DNA from: JAWKXU01 sp964468045
GTDB taxonomy: Bacteria; Pseudomonadota; Alphaproteobacteria; Sphingomonadales; Sphingomonadaceae
Assembly (NCBI GenBank): GCA_964468045.1
Contig: CAYXTO010000004.1
Span: 239,707 to 303,706 of the forward strand
DNA: 64,000 bases
Direction of reading: 5' to 3'
Part shown: positions 16,749 through 25,626 of the stretch, piece by piece
Layout of the letters: each line of letters starts with the position of its first letter
Numbering within the stretch: position 1 is the stretch's first letter
The notes under the pieces: generated by a model
What the model was told of the DNA's origin: nothing
The model's database searches: none
Seen by the model: only the letters and a program-made list of their open reading frames with translations
Translations under genes and position numbers: made by a program

Positions 16749-17402
16749 TCAGCGCGTGACGTTATAGGCCAGCTGCTCCCGGCTGAGCTGGAAACCGACC
16801 AGCAGCTCGAAGCTCGCCCGCGAAACGGCGGCTTTCACGTCGGGCTCGCTCAGCGGATCGATCGCGGCATCCATGTCGCCGGCCTTGCGCTTGCGAGTCA
16901 CGCGGTCGCGAATCTCCGGAGGCAGGGTCGCTTCCGCGCGATCCACATAGGCCCCCGCCCGGGCGCTTGCGATGGCGCGTTCCTGCCCGTCCGCGAAGTT
17001 GAGCGTGACGGAGCCGACGCGCTTGCTGACGATCTGGTCCTGCGCCCGGACCACGGTCGAGAAATAGGGCAGGGTCACGCTGCGGGCGCCGCGCGTGTCC
17101 TGCCGCCGGGCCACCACGTCGAAGCTCGCTTCGGAATAGACCTGCGCGCCGGTGTCGTTGCAGCTGGCGCGAACGTTGGTGATGGCCGCCGTCACATCCA
17201 GCGCCGCCGCCGTGCGCGCTTCGGCGGGGGAGAACATGGTGATGTCGCCCGTGAAATCAGGCACGCCCACGGCCGGGCACACAGTGCGCAGCGCGGTGAT
17301 GCCCACCCCTTCCTGCACCACGATATCGCCCTTGGATTTGCATCCCGCCAGCGCGGCGGCGACAGCGATCACGGCGAACAGGCGAAAGCGAGCACTCATC
17401 AT
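16749..17402 (-). CDS. Putative lipoprotein, function unknown
   Basis: A secreted lipoprotein of about 217 residues. The N-terminus MSARFRLFAVIAVAAALAGC has a lipobox (LAGC) with the lipidated cysteine near residue 20. Two adjacent ATG codons (17402 and 17399) are possible starts. The mature part is beta-rich, with repeated short segments such as SVTLPYFSTVVRA and SVTLNFADGQERA. I do not recognise a domain. It is a single gene, divergent from ispH and downstream of nothing on its strand, 73 bases before argS. Cellular place: periplasmic face of a membrane, by the lipobox. Confidence 0.75.
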   Translation of the reverse strand: MMSARFRLFAVIAVAAALAGCKSKGDIVVQEGVGITALRTVCPAVGVPDFTGDITMFSPAEARTAAALDVTAAITNVRASCNDTGAQVYSEASFDVVARRQDTRGARSVTLPYFSTVVRAQDQIVSKRVGSVTLNFADGQERAIASARAGAYVDRAEATLPPEIRDRVTRKRKAGDMDAAIDPLSEPDVKAAVSRASFELLVGFQLSREQLAYNVTR

Positions 17403-17521
17403 CGATCCTCGTCCAAAGACTGGCTGCAGCCCTAGGGCCTGTGCCAATAAAGCGCAACGGGTCTGGCAGAAAGATCGCGCGACCCTTCCACCGCCTTGCC
17501 GCAAGCGCTAGAGACCTCTGC

Positions 17522-18496
17522 ATGAACGCGCCCTTTCCGCAAACCGCTTCCCGCGCCGACCGCCTGCCGCTCACCGTGCTCATTGCCGCTCCACGCGGCT
17601 TTTGCGCGGGAGTGGACCGGGCCATAGAGATCGTGGAGCAGGCCCTCGTGCGGTATGGGGCGCCGGTCTATGTGCGCCACGAGATCGTGCATAACCGCTA
17701 TGTGGTGGACAATCTGAAGGCCAAGGGCGCCATTTTCGTCGAGGAATTGGACGAAGTCCCGGATGGCGTGCCCGTGGTGTTCAGCGCCCATGGCGTGCCG
17801 AAATCGGTCCCCGCACAGGCACAGCAGCGCGGGCTCGACTATCTCGACGCCACCTGCCCGCTGGTCAGCAAGGTCCATCGCCAGGCGGAACGACAGATCG
17901 AGGCGGGCCGGCATATCGTGTTCGTGGGCCACGCCGGCCATCCGGAAGTCATCGGCACCTTCGGCCAAGTGCCGGAAGGGAACATGACGCTGATCGAAAC
18001 GGTCGAGGATGTCGCAAAGCTCGATTTCGCGGCCGATGCGCGCCTGGCCTATCTTACCCAGACGACCCTTTCGGTGGACGATACCGCCGGGATCCTCAGC
18101 GCGCTGAGGGAAAAATACCCCGCCATCACCGGACCCAAGGCGGAAGACATCTGCTACGCCACCTCCAACCGCCAGATCGCGGTCAAGCGGATCGCCCCGG
18201 AATGCGGCCTGGTGCTGGTGATCGGCGCACCCAACAGCTCCAACTCGCTGCGGCTGGTCGAAGTGGCCGAGCGCTGCGGGACGAAGGCCCGGCTGATCCA
18301 GCGCGCCACCGACATTGAGGAGCAATGGCTGGAAGGAGTCGACACGGTGGGCCTCACGGCCGGCGCATCCGCGCCCGAAACGCTCGTTCGGGAAGTGATC
18401 GCCCGCCTCGGGGAATGGCGCGAGGTGGAAGAACACACCGTGGTCTCGGCCGAGGAAAAGATGATCTTCAAGCTGCCCCGGCAATTGTCCCAGTAG
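17522..18496 (+). CDS. ispH: 4-hydroxy-3-methylbut-2-enyl diphosphate reductase
   Basis: IspH carries out the last step of the MEP isoprenoid pathway, making IPP and DMAPP. The three cluster-ligating cysteines are all present: C28 (APRGFCAG), C112 (DATCPLV) and C211 (DICYATSNRQ). The VHNRYVVDNL, FSAHGVP and TAGASAPE motifs are also intact. At 324 residues it is normal length. The frame is open upstream, but the ATG at 17522 lies just before the conserved start. The two following genes, thrB and rnhA, lie 14 and 12 bases apart, so these three probably form one operon. Confidence 0.97.
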   Translation: MNAPFPQTASRADRLPLTVLIAAPRGFCAGVDRAIEIVEQALVRYGAPVYVRHEIVHNRYVVDNLKAKGAIFVEELDEVPDGVPVVFSAHGVPKSVPAQAQQRGLDYLDATCPLVSKVHRQAERQIEAGRHIVFVGHAGHPEVIGTFGQVPEGNMTLIETVEDVAKLDFAADARLAYLTQTTLSVDDTAGILSALREKYPAITGPKAEDICYATSNRQIAVKRIAPECGLVLVIGAPNSSNSLRLVEVAERCGTKARLIQRATDIEEQWLEGVDTVGLTAGASAPETLVREVIARLGEWREVEEHTVVSAEEKMIFKLPRQLSQ

Positions 18497-18510
18497 GAAA
18501 CTCGCCAGCC

Positions 18511-19479
18511 ATGGCCGTCTATACCCATCTCGGCGCCGACCAGCTTGCCGATCTGATCGCCCAGTATGACGTGGGGGAATTGCGTTCCGCGAAAGGCATC
18601 GCGGAAGGCGTGTCGAACAGCAACTGGCTGGTCGAAACCAGCCGCGACCGCTTCATCCTCACCATGTACGAAACCCGCACCGATCTTGCGGACCTGCCTT
18701 TCTTCCTGGGCCTGCTCGATCATCTCGCGGCGCGGAACTGCCCTGTCCCGCGCACGATCCACGATCGCGACGGCGCGCCTTTCCGGATGATCGAGGGCAA
18801 GGCGGTGGCACTGATCGAGTTCCTTCAGGGCGTTTCGGTGGACCGGCCGGGCATCGCCCAGGCGCAAGCCGTGGGCCTGGCGCTGGCGGGAATCCATCTC
18901 GCGTCGGCCGATTTCCCTGGCCATCGCGCCAATGGGCTGGCCCTCGACGCCTGGCGCAGCCTGCTTGCCGGTTGCGGGGATGCCCTGGCCCGAATCGATC
19001 CATCGCTTCCCGGCCTTGTGGCGGAGGAGCTGGCGTTCCTGATGGACCGCTGGCCGCAGGAACTGCCGCGCAGCGTGATCCATGCCGACCTGTTTCCCGA
19101 CAATGTTCTGATGCTCGGCGACAGCGTGAGCGGTTTGATCGATTTCTACTTCGCCTGCACGGACATCACCGCCTATGATCTGGCGGTAACGCATGCGGCA
19201 TGGTGCTTCGATCCCGACGGCAGCAATTTTCATCCCGAGATCGCGGCGGCGCTGGTGGAAGGCTATGAAAGCGTCCGCCGCCTGTCCGACGAGGAATGGG
19301 CAGCCCTTCCCATATTGGCACGGGGTGCAGCCATGCGCTTCCTTGCGACCCGTTCCTATGATTGGCTGCATACACCGCATGGCGCATTGGTCACGCCCAA
19401 GGATCCGATGGCATTCGCCAGGCGATCGCGCGCTTACGCCAGCATGGGAAGCAGCGCGTTTCCCAGGACGAAAGGATAG
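18511..19479 (+). CDS. thrB: Homoserine kinase, ThrB2 (aminoglycoside phosphotransferase-fold) type
   Basis: Phosphorylates homoserine in threonine synthesis. This is the non-GHMP form found in many alphaproteobacteria. MAVYTHLGADQLADLIAQYD and EGVSNSNWLVETSRDRFILTMYE match the family start. The catalytic loop VIHADLFPDNVL (D193) and the metal-binding GLIDFYFACTD follow the protein-kinase-like fold. It is 322 residues. The ATG at 18511 is 14 bases after ispH. Together with ispH upstream and rnhA downstream it forms an arrangement seen repeatedly in sphingomonads. Confidence 0.92.
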   Translation: MAVYTHLGADQLADLIAQYDVGELRSAKGIAEGVSNSNWLVETSRDRFILTMYETRTDLADLPFFLGLLDHLAARNCPVPRTIHDRDGAPFRMIEGKAVALIEFLQGVSVDRPGIAQAQAVGLALAGIHLASADFPGHRANGLALDAWRSLLAGCGDALARIDPSLPGLVAEELAFLMDRWPQELPRSVIHADLFPDNVLMLGDSVSGLIDFYFACTDITAYDLAVTHAAWCFDPDGSNFHPEIAAALVEGYESVRRLSDEEWAALPILARGAAMRFLATRSYDWLHTPHGALVTPKDPMAFARRSRAYASMGSSAFPRTKG

Positions 19480-19491
19480 GTTGCTGTTCGC

Positions 19492-19929
19492 ATGAAACGG
19501 GTGGAAATTTTCACCGATGGGGCGTGCAAGGGAAATCCCGGCCCGGGTGGCTGGGGCGCACTGCTGAGGATGGGCCGGCATGAGAAGGAACTCTCCGGGT
19601 CCGATCCGCACACCACCAACAACCGGATGGAGCTGACGGCGGCGATCAGGGCTCTGGAAGCCTTGATCGAGCCTTGCCAGGTAGTGCTGCATACCGACAG
19701 CAAATATGTGATGGACGGGATGACCCGCTGGATTCACGGCTGGCAGCGCAACGGCTGGAAGACCGCGAGCAAGAAGCCGGTGCAGAATGCCGAATTATGG
19801 CACGAGCTGATCGATGTCGCGCATAAGCACCGCATCGAATGGATCTGGGTCAAGGGCCATGACGGCCACCCCGAAAACGAGCGCGTGGACAAGCTGGCCA
19901 GCGATGCTGCCAGGGCTGCCGGCGGGTAA
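19492..19929 (+). CDS. rnhA: Ribonuclease HI
   Basis: Degrades the RNA strand of RNA-DNA hybrids. The four catalytic carboxylates are in place: D9 (IFTDGACKGNPG), E47 (NNRMEL), D69 (LHTDSKYV) and D133 (NERVDKLA). The active-site histidine is H123 (VKGHDGH). It is 145 residues, the standard length for the single-domain enzyme. Last gene of the ispH-thrB-rnhA group, 12 bases after thrB. Confidence 0.97.
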   Translation: MKRVEIFTDGACKGNPGPGGWGALLRMGRHEKELSGSDPHTTNNRMELTAAIRALEALIEPCQVVLHTDSKYVMDGMTRWIHGWQRNGWKTASKKPVQNAELWHELIDVAHKHRIEWIWVKGHDGHPENERVDKLASDAARAAGG

Positions 19930-19938
19930 TCTCTAAGC

Positions 19939-19954
19939 GCCCGCGTCGGCGGGC
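19939..19954. terminator. Small hairpin between convergent rnhA and the YegP-like gene
   Basis: A 6-base GC stem (GCCCGC / GCGGGC) with a 4-base loop sits in the 29-base space between the two convergent genes. No T-run; a weak bidirectional terminator at best. Confidence 0.3.
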
Positions 19955-19958
19955 AGGA

Positions 19959-20135
19959 TCAGCCATCCTCTACGGTATCTGCGCCCGGCCCATTCTTCTT
20001 GATCGATTCTATGGCGTTCTTCGCTCCCGCTTTGGACGCGTAGCCTTCGGTCCAGAAGATCGTTTCCTTGTTGTAGCAGAAATAGGCGACGAACTCGCCC
20101 TTCTTGTTCTTCCGGATCTCGAAACGATGGGCCAT
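19959..20135 (-). CDS. YegP/DUF1508-family small protein
   Basis: A 58-residue protein that reads MAHRFEIRKNKKGEFVAYFC and goes on with NKETIFWTEGYASKAGAKNA and IESIKKNGP. This is a single DUF1508 (YegP) repeat: the strand-forming FEIRKNKKGEFVAYF, then GYASKAGAKNAIESIKKN. YegP proteins are small, basic-start proteins of unsettled function; the E. coli protein has two such repeats. The ATG at 20135 has GAGG eight bases upstream (AGTGAGGACGCGAGA). The gene converges on rnhA. Confidence 0.85.
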   Translation of the reverse strand: MAHRFEIRKNKKGEFVAYFCYNKETIFWTEGYASKAGAKNAIESIKKNGPGADTVEDG

Positions 20136-20205
20136 TCTCGCGTCCTCACTTGGTGATCAGGCAAACTCTCTTCAGGCGTTCATCCGGCAAGCGGCCGCCG
20201 CATTC

Positions 20206-21318
20206 CTAGCCGAAACGGCGGGCACTATACAGTTCCGCATCGAGACGGGCGGTCATCTCGTCGGCGGGCAGGCCCAGCATGATCTGCGCTGCCAGACGAG
20301 CGGCGGCCGGAGCGGTCTGGATGCCGAACCCGCCCTGGCCCGCGAACCAGAAGAAGGAAGGCTCCTTCGGATCAGGCCCGTAAACCGGCACCCGGTCCGG
20401 CGCGAAGCTGCGCAGCCCCGCCCATTTATGCTCGACCCGTTCGATCTTCCAATCCACCACATGTTCCAGCCGGTCGATGGCGATCGCGACATCCAGCTCT
20501 TCCGGAGCCGCATCGCACGGCGCGCAGGGATGTTCGTCATGCGGGGTGAGCCAGAGCCTTCCGCTCTCGGGCTTGAAATAGAAGCTTCCGCCGATATCCA
20601 GCACCAGTGGCAGATCCGGGGCCGCTTCGGGCACGGTGCGCAACTGCACCATGGTGCGGCGGAGCGGCTGCACGCCCACCGGCCTGACCCCCGCCATTTC
20701 CGCGACCGGATCGGCCCAGGCACCCGCGGCATTCACCAGCGTATCGCAACTCACCTTGCTTCCATCGGTCAATGCCAGATGCCAGCGTCCGCCTTCGCGG
20801 GCGGCAGCGGCCAGCCCCGCGCGACAGCGGACCTCCACCCCGCCGCGGCGCGCAAGGCCGAGATAATGATTATGGAGCCCCCCGACATCGATATCCTTGC
20901 TGTCGGGCTCCATCACCGCCTCGACCCAATCCGGCAGCAGCCCCGGCACATGGCTTTCCATCTTCGCCCGGTCCCAGCGCTCCAGCCGGATCCCGGCTTC
21001 GGAATAAAGCTGCTGGAAGCGATCGAGCTGGTCCAGCTGGTCCTTCCGGGCGATGTTCAGCCCGCCGCGATCGATCAGGAAGCCGTGCTCGGCCAGATAG
21101 GCCCCCGACGCCACGGTAAGCGGGAGGATCTGCGGGCCGCCGTAGCTCTCCACCCAGAACGCGGCGGAGCGGCCGGTCGCATGAAATCCGGGCCGGTCTT
21201 CCGTTTCTAGCACCAGCACGCTGGCGTGCGGCGCCAGCTGCGCCGCGAGGCTGGCTCCCGCCATGCCTGCGCCCACAACAACAATATCGAACGAATTCGC
21301 ACCTCGATCTTCCGTCAC
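20206..21318 (-). CDS. FAD-dependent oxidoreductase of the DAO (D-amino acid/glycine oxidase) family
   Basis: The Rossmann FAD motif FDIVVVGAGMAGASLAA (GAGMAG at 16-21) opens the protein. A substrate-binding beta domain follows, with the C-terminal FAD motif FWFAGQGGFGIQTAPAAARLAA. Family members oxidise amines or amino acids such as glycine, sarcosine and D-amino acids, or 2-hydroxyglutarate; the substrate here is not identifiable. It has 370 residues and no signal peptide. The GTG at 21318 overlaps the upstream hydrolase stop (GTGA), so both are read from one mRNA. The pairing does not reveal a pathway. Confidence 0.85.
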   Translation of the reverse strand: MTEDRGANSFDIVVVGAGMAGASLAAQLAPHASVLVLETEDRPGFHATGRSAAFWVESYGGPQILPLTVASGAYLAEHGFLIDRGGLNIARKDQLDQLDRFQQLYSEAGIRLERWDRAKMESHVPGLLPDWVEAVMEPDSKDIDVGGLHNHYLGLARRGGVEVRCRAGLAAAAREGGRWHLALTDGSKVSCDTLVNAAGAWADPVAEMAGVRPVGVQPLRRTMVQLRTVPEAAPDLPLVLDIGGSFYFKPESGRLWLTPHDEHPCAPCDAAPEELDVAIAIDRLEHVVDWKIERVEHKWAGLRSFAPDRVPVYGPDPKEPSFFWFAGQGGFGIQTAPAAARLAAQIMLGLPADEMTARLDAELYSARRFG

Positions 21319-22232
21319 GCAGTGCTCCTTGCGGCAAATACGGCCTTTTCAAGAAACTGGTCGATAGCATCCAGCGCCCGGCCACGGACCGGATCGCCTT
21401 CCCTCAGGATTTCGTGGCGAGCTTCCTCGCCGAACAGCACCAGCTCGCAATTGGGCAGCCGCTCGACCGCCCGCCTGATCGCCCCCGGATCCACCAGCCT
21501 GTCCGCCCGTGTCGCAACGATCAGCACCGGTATCCGGATCGCTTCCAGGACGCCGCCACGGGCCAGTCCCCGCATGGAGGCATAGGCGCGCTCCACCCAA
21601 CCCCAGCTTCCCGGTCCCATCGCCAGCTCCGGCCGCGCATCCCGCCACCATAGTTCATCGGCATAGCGTTCGCTGTCATGCGTCAGCAGGGCGATCCGCC
21701 CTTCGGGCACCTGCCCCGGCTTCTCGCCCCAACGCCAGGCCGGGCGGCGGCGGTCGCCAAGCGCCGCCATCAGCCTCGCCACGCCATGCATAAAGGCTGC
21801 CGGCAATTTCTGGCTGACAAAGCCCAGCATGGGAGCGATCAGGATCAGGGCGTCCGGATTCACGGCCCGTTCCGCGACGGCCCGCAAGGCCAGATGCCCG
21901 CCCATCGAGTGGCCCGCCAATATGGAGGGTCCCGGACCCTGCGCCGCCCAGCTTTCCCAGAACGATCGCAGGTCGGCGACCCATGTCGCGAAATCGTCTA
22001 TATGCCCGGTCACCGGATCGAAGCCCAGCCGCCCGGAGCCGGCCTGGCCGCGCCAGTCCACGGAGGTGACTCGCCACCCCTGCGATGCCCAGTGGTCGAG
22101 CGTTTCGAGATATTTCTCATATGCATCGCCTCGCCCCGGCATGAACAGGAGCGAGCCCTTGGCATCGCCATCACCGGGCCAATCTATCCGGCGGATCGCC
22201 TGCCCGTCAGCGGCGATCCAGTGCCCTTCCAC
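21315..22232 (-). CDS. Alpha/beta hydrolase (lysophospholipase / S33-like)
   Basis: A serine hydrolase of the monoacylglycerol lipase/lysophospholipase type. The nucleophile elbow is GHSMG (S109). The acid is in TRADRLVDPGAI and the histidine in EEARHEILRE near the C-terminus, with the usual RGQAGSGR loop near residue 61. It is about 305 residues and has no signal peptide, so it is probably cytoplasmic. The GTG at 22232 is the annotated start. The frame stays open for a further 34 or so codons upstream without an ATG, so the true N-terminus is uncertain. It is coupled to the FAD oxidoreductase by a four-base overlap. Confidence 0.85.
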   Translation of the reverse strand: MEGHWIAADGQAIRRIDWPGDGDAKGSLLFMPGRGDAYEKYLETLDHWASQGWRVTSVDWRGQAGSGRLGFDPVTGHIDDFATWVADLRSFWESWAAQGPGPSILAGHSMGGHLALRAVAERAVNPDALILIAPMLGFVSQKLPAAFMHGVARLMAALGDRRRPAWRWGEKPGQVPEGRIALLTHDSERYADELWWRDARPELAMGPGSWGWVERAYASMRGLARGGVLEAIRIPVLIVATRADRLVDPGAIRRAVERLPNCELVLFGEEARHEILREGDPVRGRALDAIDQFLEKAVFAARSTA

Positions 22233-22399
22233 GGATTTTTCGGGTATCGACCTGCGATCGAACCCTTTGCCCGGCGATGTCGATGCGGCTTGGGCAGACG
22301 CGTCGGAATCAGACCTAATACCGCCCTCCTGCCCGTGGTTACTATTTGGTAAGTGATTAACAGTACCACTTATTCCTCGGGGTACCCGGGGGGCTCTTG

Positions 22400-22894
22400 A
22401 TGCAAAGCGGTTTTTTCCACTATTTTCTGCTCGCCGTATTGGCGGGCGCGCTGCTGCTGGCCGCCTTCACCGATTTGCGGCGCCGGCAGATCGACAATTG
22501 GCTGAATGCCGCGATCGCCCTTTGCGCACCCTTGTTCTGGTGGTCCTGCGGGCTTTCGCTCTGGCCCGACATCGCGATCCAGCTTGGCATTGCATTCACG
22601 GCATTCGTCATTCTCGCCGCATTGTTCGCCGCCGGCGCGATGGGCGGAGGCGATGTGAAGCTTCTTGCCGCTCTCGCCTTGTGGATCAAACCGGAATGGT
22701 TCCTGCAGTTGCTCATGGTGATGGCGTTGGCCGGGGGCGGGCTGACGATCGTGCTGGGCGCCTGGCACGTCATGCGGCGGCAACGCCACAAGCTTGCCAT
22801 CCCGTACGGCGTGGCCATCGCCATCGGCGGGTTGTGGGTGCTGGGATTTCATTACCTGCCGAATGCGGCGCAATCCGCGCGGCTCGCTGGGTGA
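22400..22894 (+). CDS. cpaA: CpaA, type IV prepilin peptidase (A24 family) of the Tad pilus
   Basis: CpaA/TadV cleaves and may methylate the Flp pilin leader. It is a 164-residue membrane protein with the two catalytic aspartates of the aspartyl prepilin peptidases: D25 (AAFTDLRRRQIDNW) and D85 in the GxGD-type motif MGGGDVKLLA. The ATG at 22400 follows a G-rich stretch. It begins the Tad block; cpaB starts 83 bases downstream with its own leader. No flp pilin gene, usually found next to cpaA, precedes it: the 167 bases back to the divergent hydrolase hold no small pilin frame. Confidence 0.92.
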   Translation: MQSGFFHYFLLAVLAGALLLAAFTDLRRRQIDNWLNAAIALCAPLFWWSCGLSLWPDIAIQLGIAFTAFVILAALFAAGAMGGGDVKLLAALALWIKPEWFLQLLMVMALAGGGLTIVLGAWHVMRRQRHKLAIPYGVAIAIGGLWVLGFHYLPNAAQSARLAG

Positions 22895-22902
22895 ACCTGA
22901 TT

Positions 22903-22910
22903 TTAACCAT
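22903..22910 (+). promoter_or_regulatory. Possible CtrA half-site (TTAACCAT) upstream of cpaB
   Basis: The octamer TTAACCAT, described as a CtrA half-site in alphaproteobacteria, occurs nine bases after the cpaA stop and 68 bases before cpaB. The full TTAA-N7-TTAA motif is not completed. Pilus genes are classic CtrA targets, so the position is suggestive, but an 8-mer is weak evidence alone. Confidence 0.4.
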
Positions 22911-22977
22911 TCGCTGCGATTGATCGCAGGTCAGACTGCCCGGGGATCGAAGGGCAATACAGGGGGGCTTAACAGCC

Positions 22978-23985
22978 ATGGACAGGAAGAAGCTGATTTT
23001 GCTGTTGGGAGCGCTGGTCATCGCGATCGGCACGGCTTTGACCGCCCGAAGCATGCTTGCAGGGTCGCCTGCGCCGAAGGTGCAAGCCGCGGTGGAAGTT
23101 CCGCAAGGCCCCAAGATCCTGGTCGCACAGCGAGCGCTGCCGGTGGGCACCATCATCACCGCTGATTCCGTCAGCTACCAGCTCTGGCCCAAGGAACTGG
23201 TGACCGACGCCTATTTCATCGATGGCGAAGCGGATATGAGCAAGCTGCTCGGCACCGTGGTGCGCAATCCGATCTCCGCCGGCGAACCGGTAACGCGCGG
23301 CTCCCTGGTCAGCCCTGGCGATCGCGGCTTCCTGGCCGCCGCCCTCGGGCCAGGCATGCGCGCCGTGACCGTTCCGGTTTCCGCCAAGACCGGCGTGGCC
23401 GGGTTCGTATTCCCCGGTGACCGTGTCGACCTCGTCCTGACCCAGACGGTCAAGGGTGAGGAAGGCGCTGCGCTGAAGGCTTCGGAAACGATCCTGCGCA
23501 ACCTTCGCGTGCTTGCCACCGACCAGTCGACCGAAAGCGAAACCGTGGACGGCAAGACCGTGGTTCGCGCCTTCCGTACCGTCACGCTCGAGGTAACCCC
23601 GAAGATCGCGGAAAAGGTGGCCGTGGCGCAGACCATCGGCACGCTCAGCCTGTCGCTCCGTTCCATCGCGGACAATCAGTCCGAACTGGAAAAGGCGATC
23701 GCGGCCGGCGACGTGACCGTGCCCGAAGGGGCGACGCCCGCGGAAGAGGAACGCCTGCTGCGCGCGGCGATGAGCCGTCCGGTCGATAGCGGCGGAACCT
23801 TCGTGACCGGCGGCGACGTCTCGCGCTTCCAGCGCCGTTCGATGCCGGCAATGGAATCCAGGCCTTCGTCCGCAGGCTCGATGAATATTGTTCCGGCCAG
23901 TGCGACTCCGCAGGTCCAGATCGGGCCGATCGTGCGGGTTACGCGCGGCAAGGACACCACCGCCGTTCCTGTGGGGGGGAAGTGA
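22978..23985 (+). CDS. cpaB: CpaB/RcpC, Flp pilus assembly periplasmic protein with SAF domain
   Basis: CpaB is a periplasmic/inner-membrane protein that supports the secretin channel of Tad pili. The N-terminus MDRKKLILLLGALVIAIGTA is a membrane anchor, followed by an SAF domain (about residues 45-120, ILVAQRALPVGTIITADSVSY). An RcpC-type domain (about 125-225) carries the MRAVTVPVSAKTGVAGFVFPGDRVDLVLTQ region, read here in two overlapping conserved pieces. The C-terminal 90 residues are low-complexity Ser/Pro-rich. It is 335 residues long. The ATG at 22978 is the start. Followed after about 60 bases by the secretin gene. Confidence 0.94.
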   Translation: MDRKKLILLLGALVIAIGTALTARSMLAGSPAPKVQAAVEVPQGPKILVAQRALPVGTIITADSVSYQLWPKELVTDAYFIDGEADMSKLLGTVVRNPISAGEPVTRGSLVSPGDRGFLAAALGPGMRAVTVPVSAKTGVAGFVFPGDRVDLVLTQTVKGEEGAALKASETILRNLRVLATDQSTESETVDGKTVVRAFRTVTLEVTPKIAEKVAVAQTIGTLSLSLRSIADNQSELEKAIAAGDVTVPEGATPAEEERLLRAAMSRPVDSGGTFVTGGDVSRFQRRSMPAMESRPSSAGSMNIVPASATPQVQIGPIVRVTRGKDTTAVPVGGK

Positions 23986-24046
23986 GATGCCGGGCCATAC
24001 TGAAATTTCCGCCGCAATGCGCACCGCGCAATCGAAGGGCAAACAC

Positions 24047-25612
24047 ATGAAACGCCTGACTGTCTCCCTGTTGACCGCGGCTTGCGCTGCGATGCCGCTG
24101 GGCGCCCTGCCCGCCGGCACCGCCGCCGCCCAATCGGTCAACCCGGCCAGCCGGACCATCGACATCTCGATCGGCCGGGGCCAGCTCATCACCGTGCCGG
24201 ACCGCATGGCGGACATCTTCGTCGCGAATGATGAAATCGCCGATGTCCAGGTGAAGTCCACGAAACAGCTCTACATCTTCGGCAAGGCGGGGGGCATGAC
24301 GACCGTCTATGCCAGCAACTCCGCGGGCGACGTGATATGGTCCGCCGATGTCCGGGTCGGTTCCAACATCGATACCATCGATCAGATGCTCGCGCTGGCC
24401 ATGCCGGAGGCGAAGATCGGCGTCGCGACGATGAGCAACAATACCATCCTGCTCACCGGAACCGTCGCCGCGCCCGAGGACGCAGCCGAGGCCGAACGCC
24501 TGGTCAGCGCGTTCGTGGGCGAAGGCACCAACGTTATCAGCCGCCTGAGAATGGCGACGCCGCTACAGGTCAACCTGCGCGTCCGCTTTGCCGAGGTCAG
24601 CCGTTCGCTGGTCCGCGCACTCGGCGCCAACCTCACCAGCCTCGACGGCACGAACGGCTTCCAGTTCGGAATCGGCCAGGGACGATCCTTTGCGTCCACC
24701 TTCCGTCCCAACTCGGCCACGGGTACCGGCAGTGCGGTCAAGGTCCTGGTTCCAGACCCCAACGATCCTACGAAATTCATCGAAGTGGATGGAACCACGG
24801 TCAACCCGATCACGCCGGGTGCGACCCTGGCCGGCGCGGGGAAATTTCTTGGCCTCGACCTTTTGGGGTCGCTCGACCTTGCAGAACGCAACGGCCTGGT
24901 CACCACGTTGTCCCAGCCCAATCTGACCGCTCTTTCGGGTGAAACCGCCGACTTCCTCGCCGGTGGCGAATTTCCGATCCCGATTAGCCAGGGGCTTGGC
25001 ACCACCGCCATCGAATATCGCAAGTTCGGTGTGAGCCTTGCCTACACCCCCACGGTGCTGGCCAATGGCCGCATCTCGATCCGGGTCCGCCCGGAGGTGT
25101 CCGAACTGTCCAGCCAGGGCGCTGTGACGCTGGGCGGCTTCCAGGTTCCGGCTCTCACGGTCCGCCGGGCGGAAACCACTGTGGAGCTGGGCTCCGGACA
25201 GAGCTTCATGATCGCCGGCCTGATGAGCAACAATTCCCAGAACACGATCGATAAGACACCGGGCGTCGGCGACCTGCCGATCCTGGGCAATCTCTTCAAA
25301 TCGACCGAATTCCGCAGGGGGCAGAGCGAACTGGTGATCGTGGTGACGCCGTATCTGGTCAACCCGATCGACGACAGGGACATCAAGCTGCCGACGGATG
25401 GCTTCCGGGCCCCGACCGCGCTCGAGCAGCTCCTTGGCAATCTGGAAACCAATGGGGAAAGCGGAGCGACCCGGCCAATGCCCAGCGCAGCGCCCAATCC
25501 CGCGACGGGGCCGCAAGTCGGCGCCATACCCAATGCGGATGATGCCAAGCGTGATCGCAGGAAAAAGAGCCAGGCCGCGGCGACTCCCGAACCCGGCTTC
25601 AGCCTCAAGTGA
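24047..25612 (+). CDS. cpaC: CpaC/RcpA, outer-membrane secretin of the Tad pilus
   Basis: Forms the outer-membrane ring through which the pilus exits. Signal peptide MKRLTVSLLTAACAAMPLGA with cleavage near AAAQ; then the N-terminal secretin domain (about 30-110, SRTIDISIGRGQLITVPDRM), a BON-like part (AKIGVATMSNNTILLTGTV) and the secretin core (about 190-430). Its signature VPALTVRRAETTVELGSGQ is followed by GDLPILGNLFKS. The C-terminal 80 residues are variable. Start: the ATG at 24047 has AAGGG seven bases upstream and gives a classical signal peptide. ATGs at 23987 and 24017 are in frame, and 23987 also follows a purine-rich stretch. Length from 24047 is 521 residues. Confidence 0.95.
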   Translation: MKRLTVSLLTAACAAMPLGALPAGTAAAQSVNPASRTIDISIGRGQLITVPDRMADIFVANDEIADVQVKSTKQLYIFGKAGGMTTVYASNSAGDVIWSADVRVGSNIDTIDQMLALAMPEAKIGVATMSNNTILLTGTVAAPEDAAEAERLVSAFVGEGTNVISRLRMATPLQVNLRVRFAEVSRSLVRALGANLTSLDGTNGFQFGIGQGRSFASTFRPNSATGTGSAVKVLVPDPNDPTKFIEVDGTTVNPITPGATLAGAGKFLGLDLLGSLDLAERNGLVTTLSQPNLTALSGETADFLAGGEFPIPISQGLGTTAIEYRKFGVSLAYTPTVLANGRISIRVRPEVSELSSQGAVTLGGFQVPALTVRRAETTVELGSGQSFMIAGLMSNNSQNTIDKTPGVGDLPILGNLFKSTEFRRGQSELVIVVTPYLVNPIDDRDIKLPTDGFRAPTALEQLLGNLETNGESGATRPMPSAAPNPATGPQVGAIPNADDAKRDRRKKSQAAATPEPGFSLK

Positions 25613-25626
25613 GAAAGGTCAACAGG

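Noticed and set aside
22233..22399. Flp pilin gene upstream of cpaA
   Set aside because: No small frame with a prepilin leader and hydrophobic helix exists on the plus strand in this gap.
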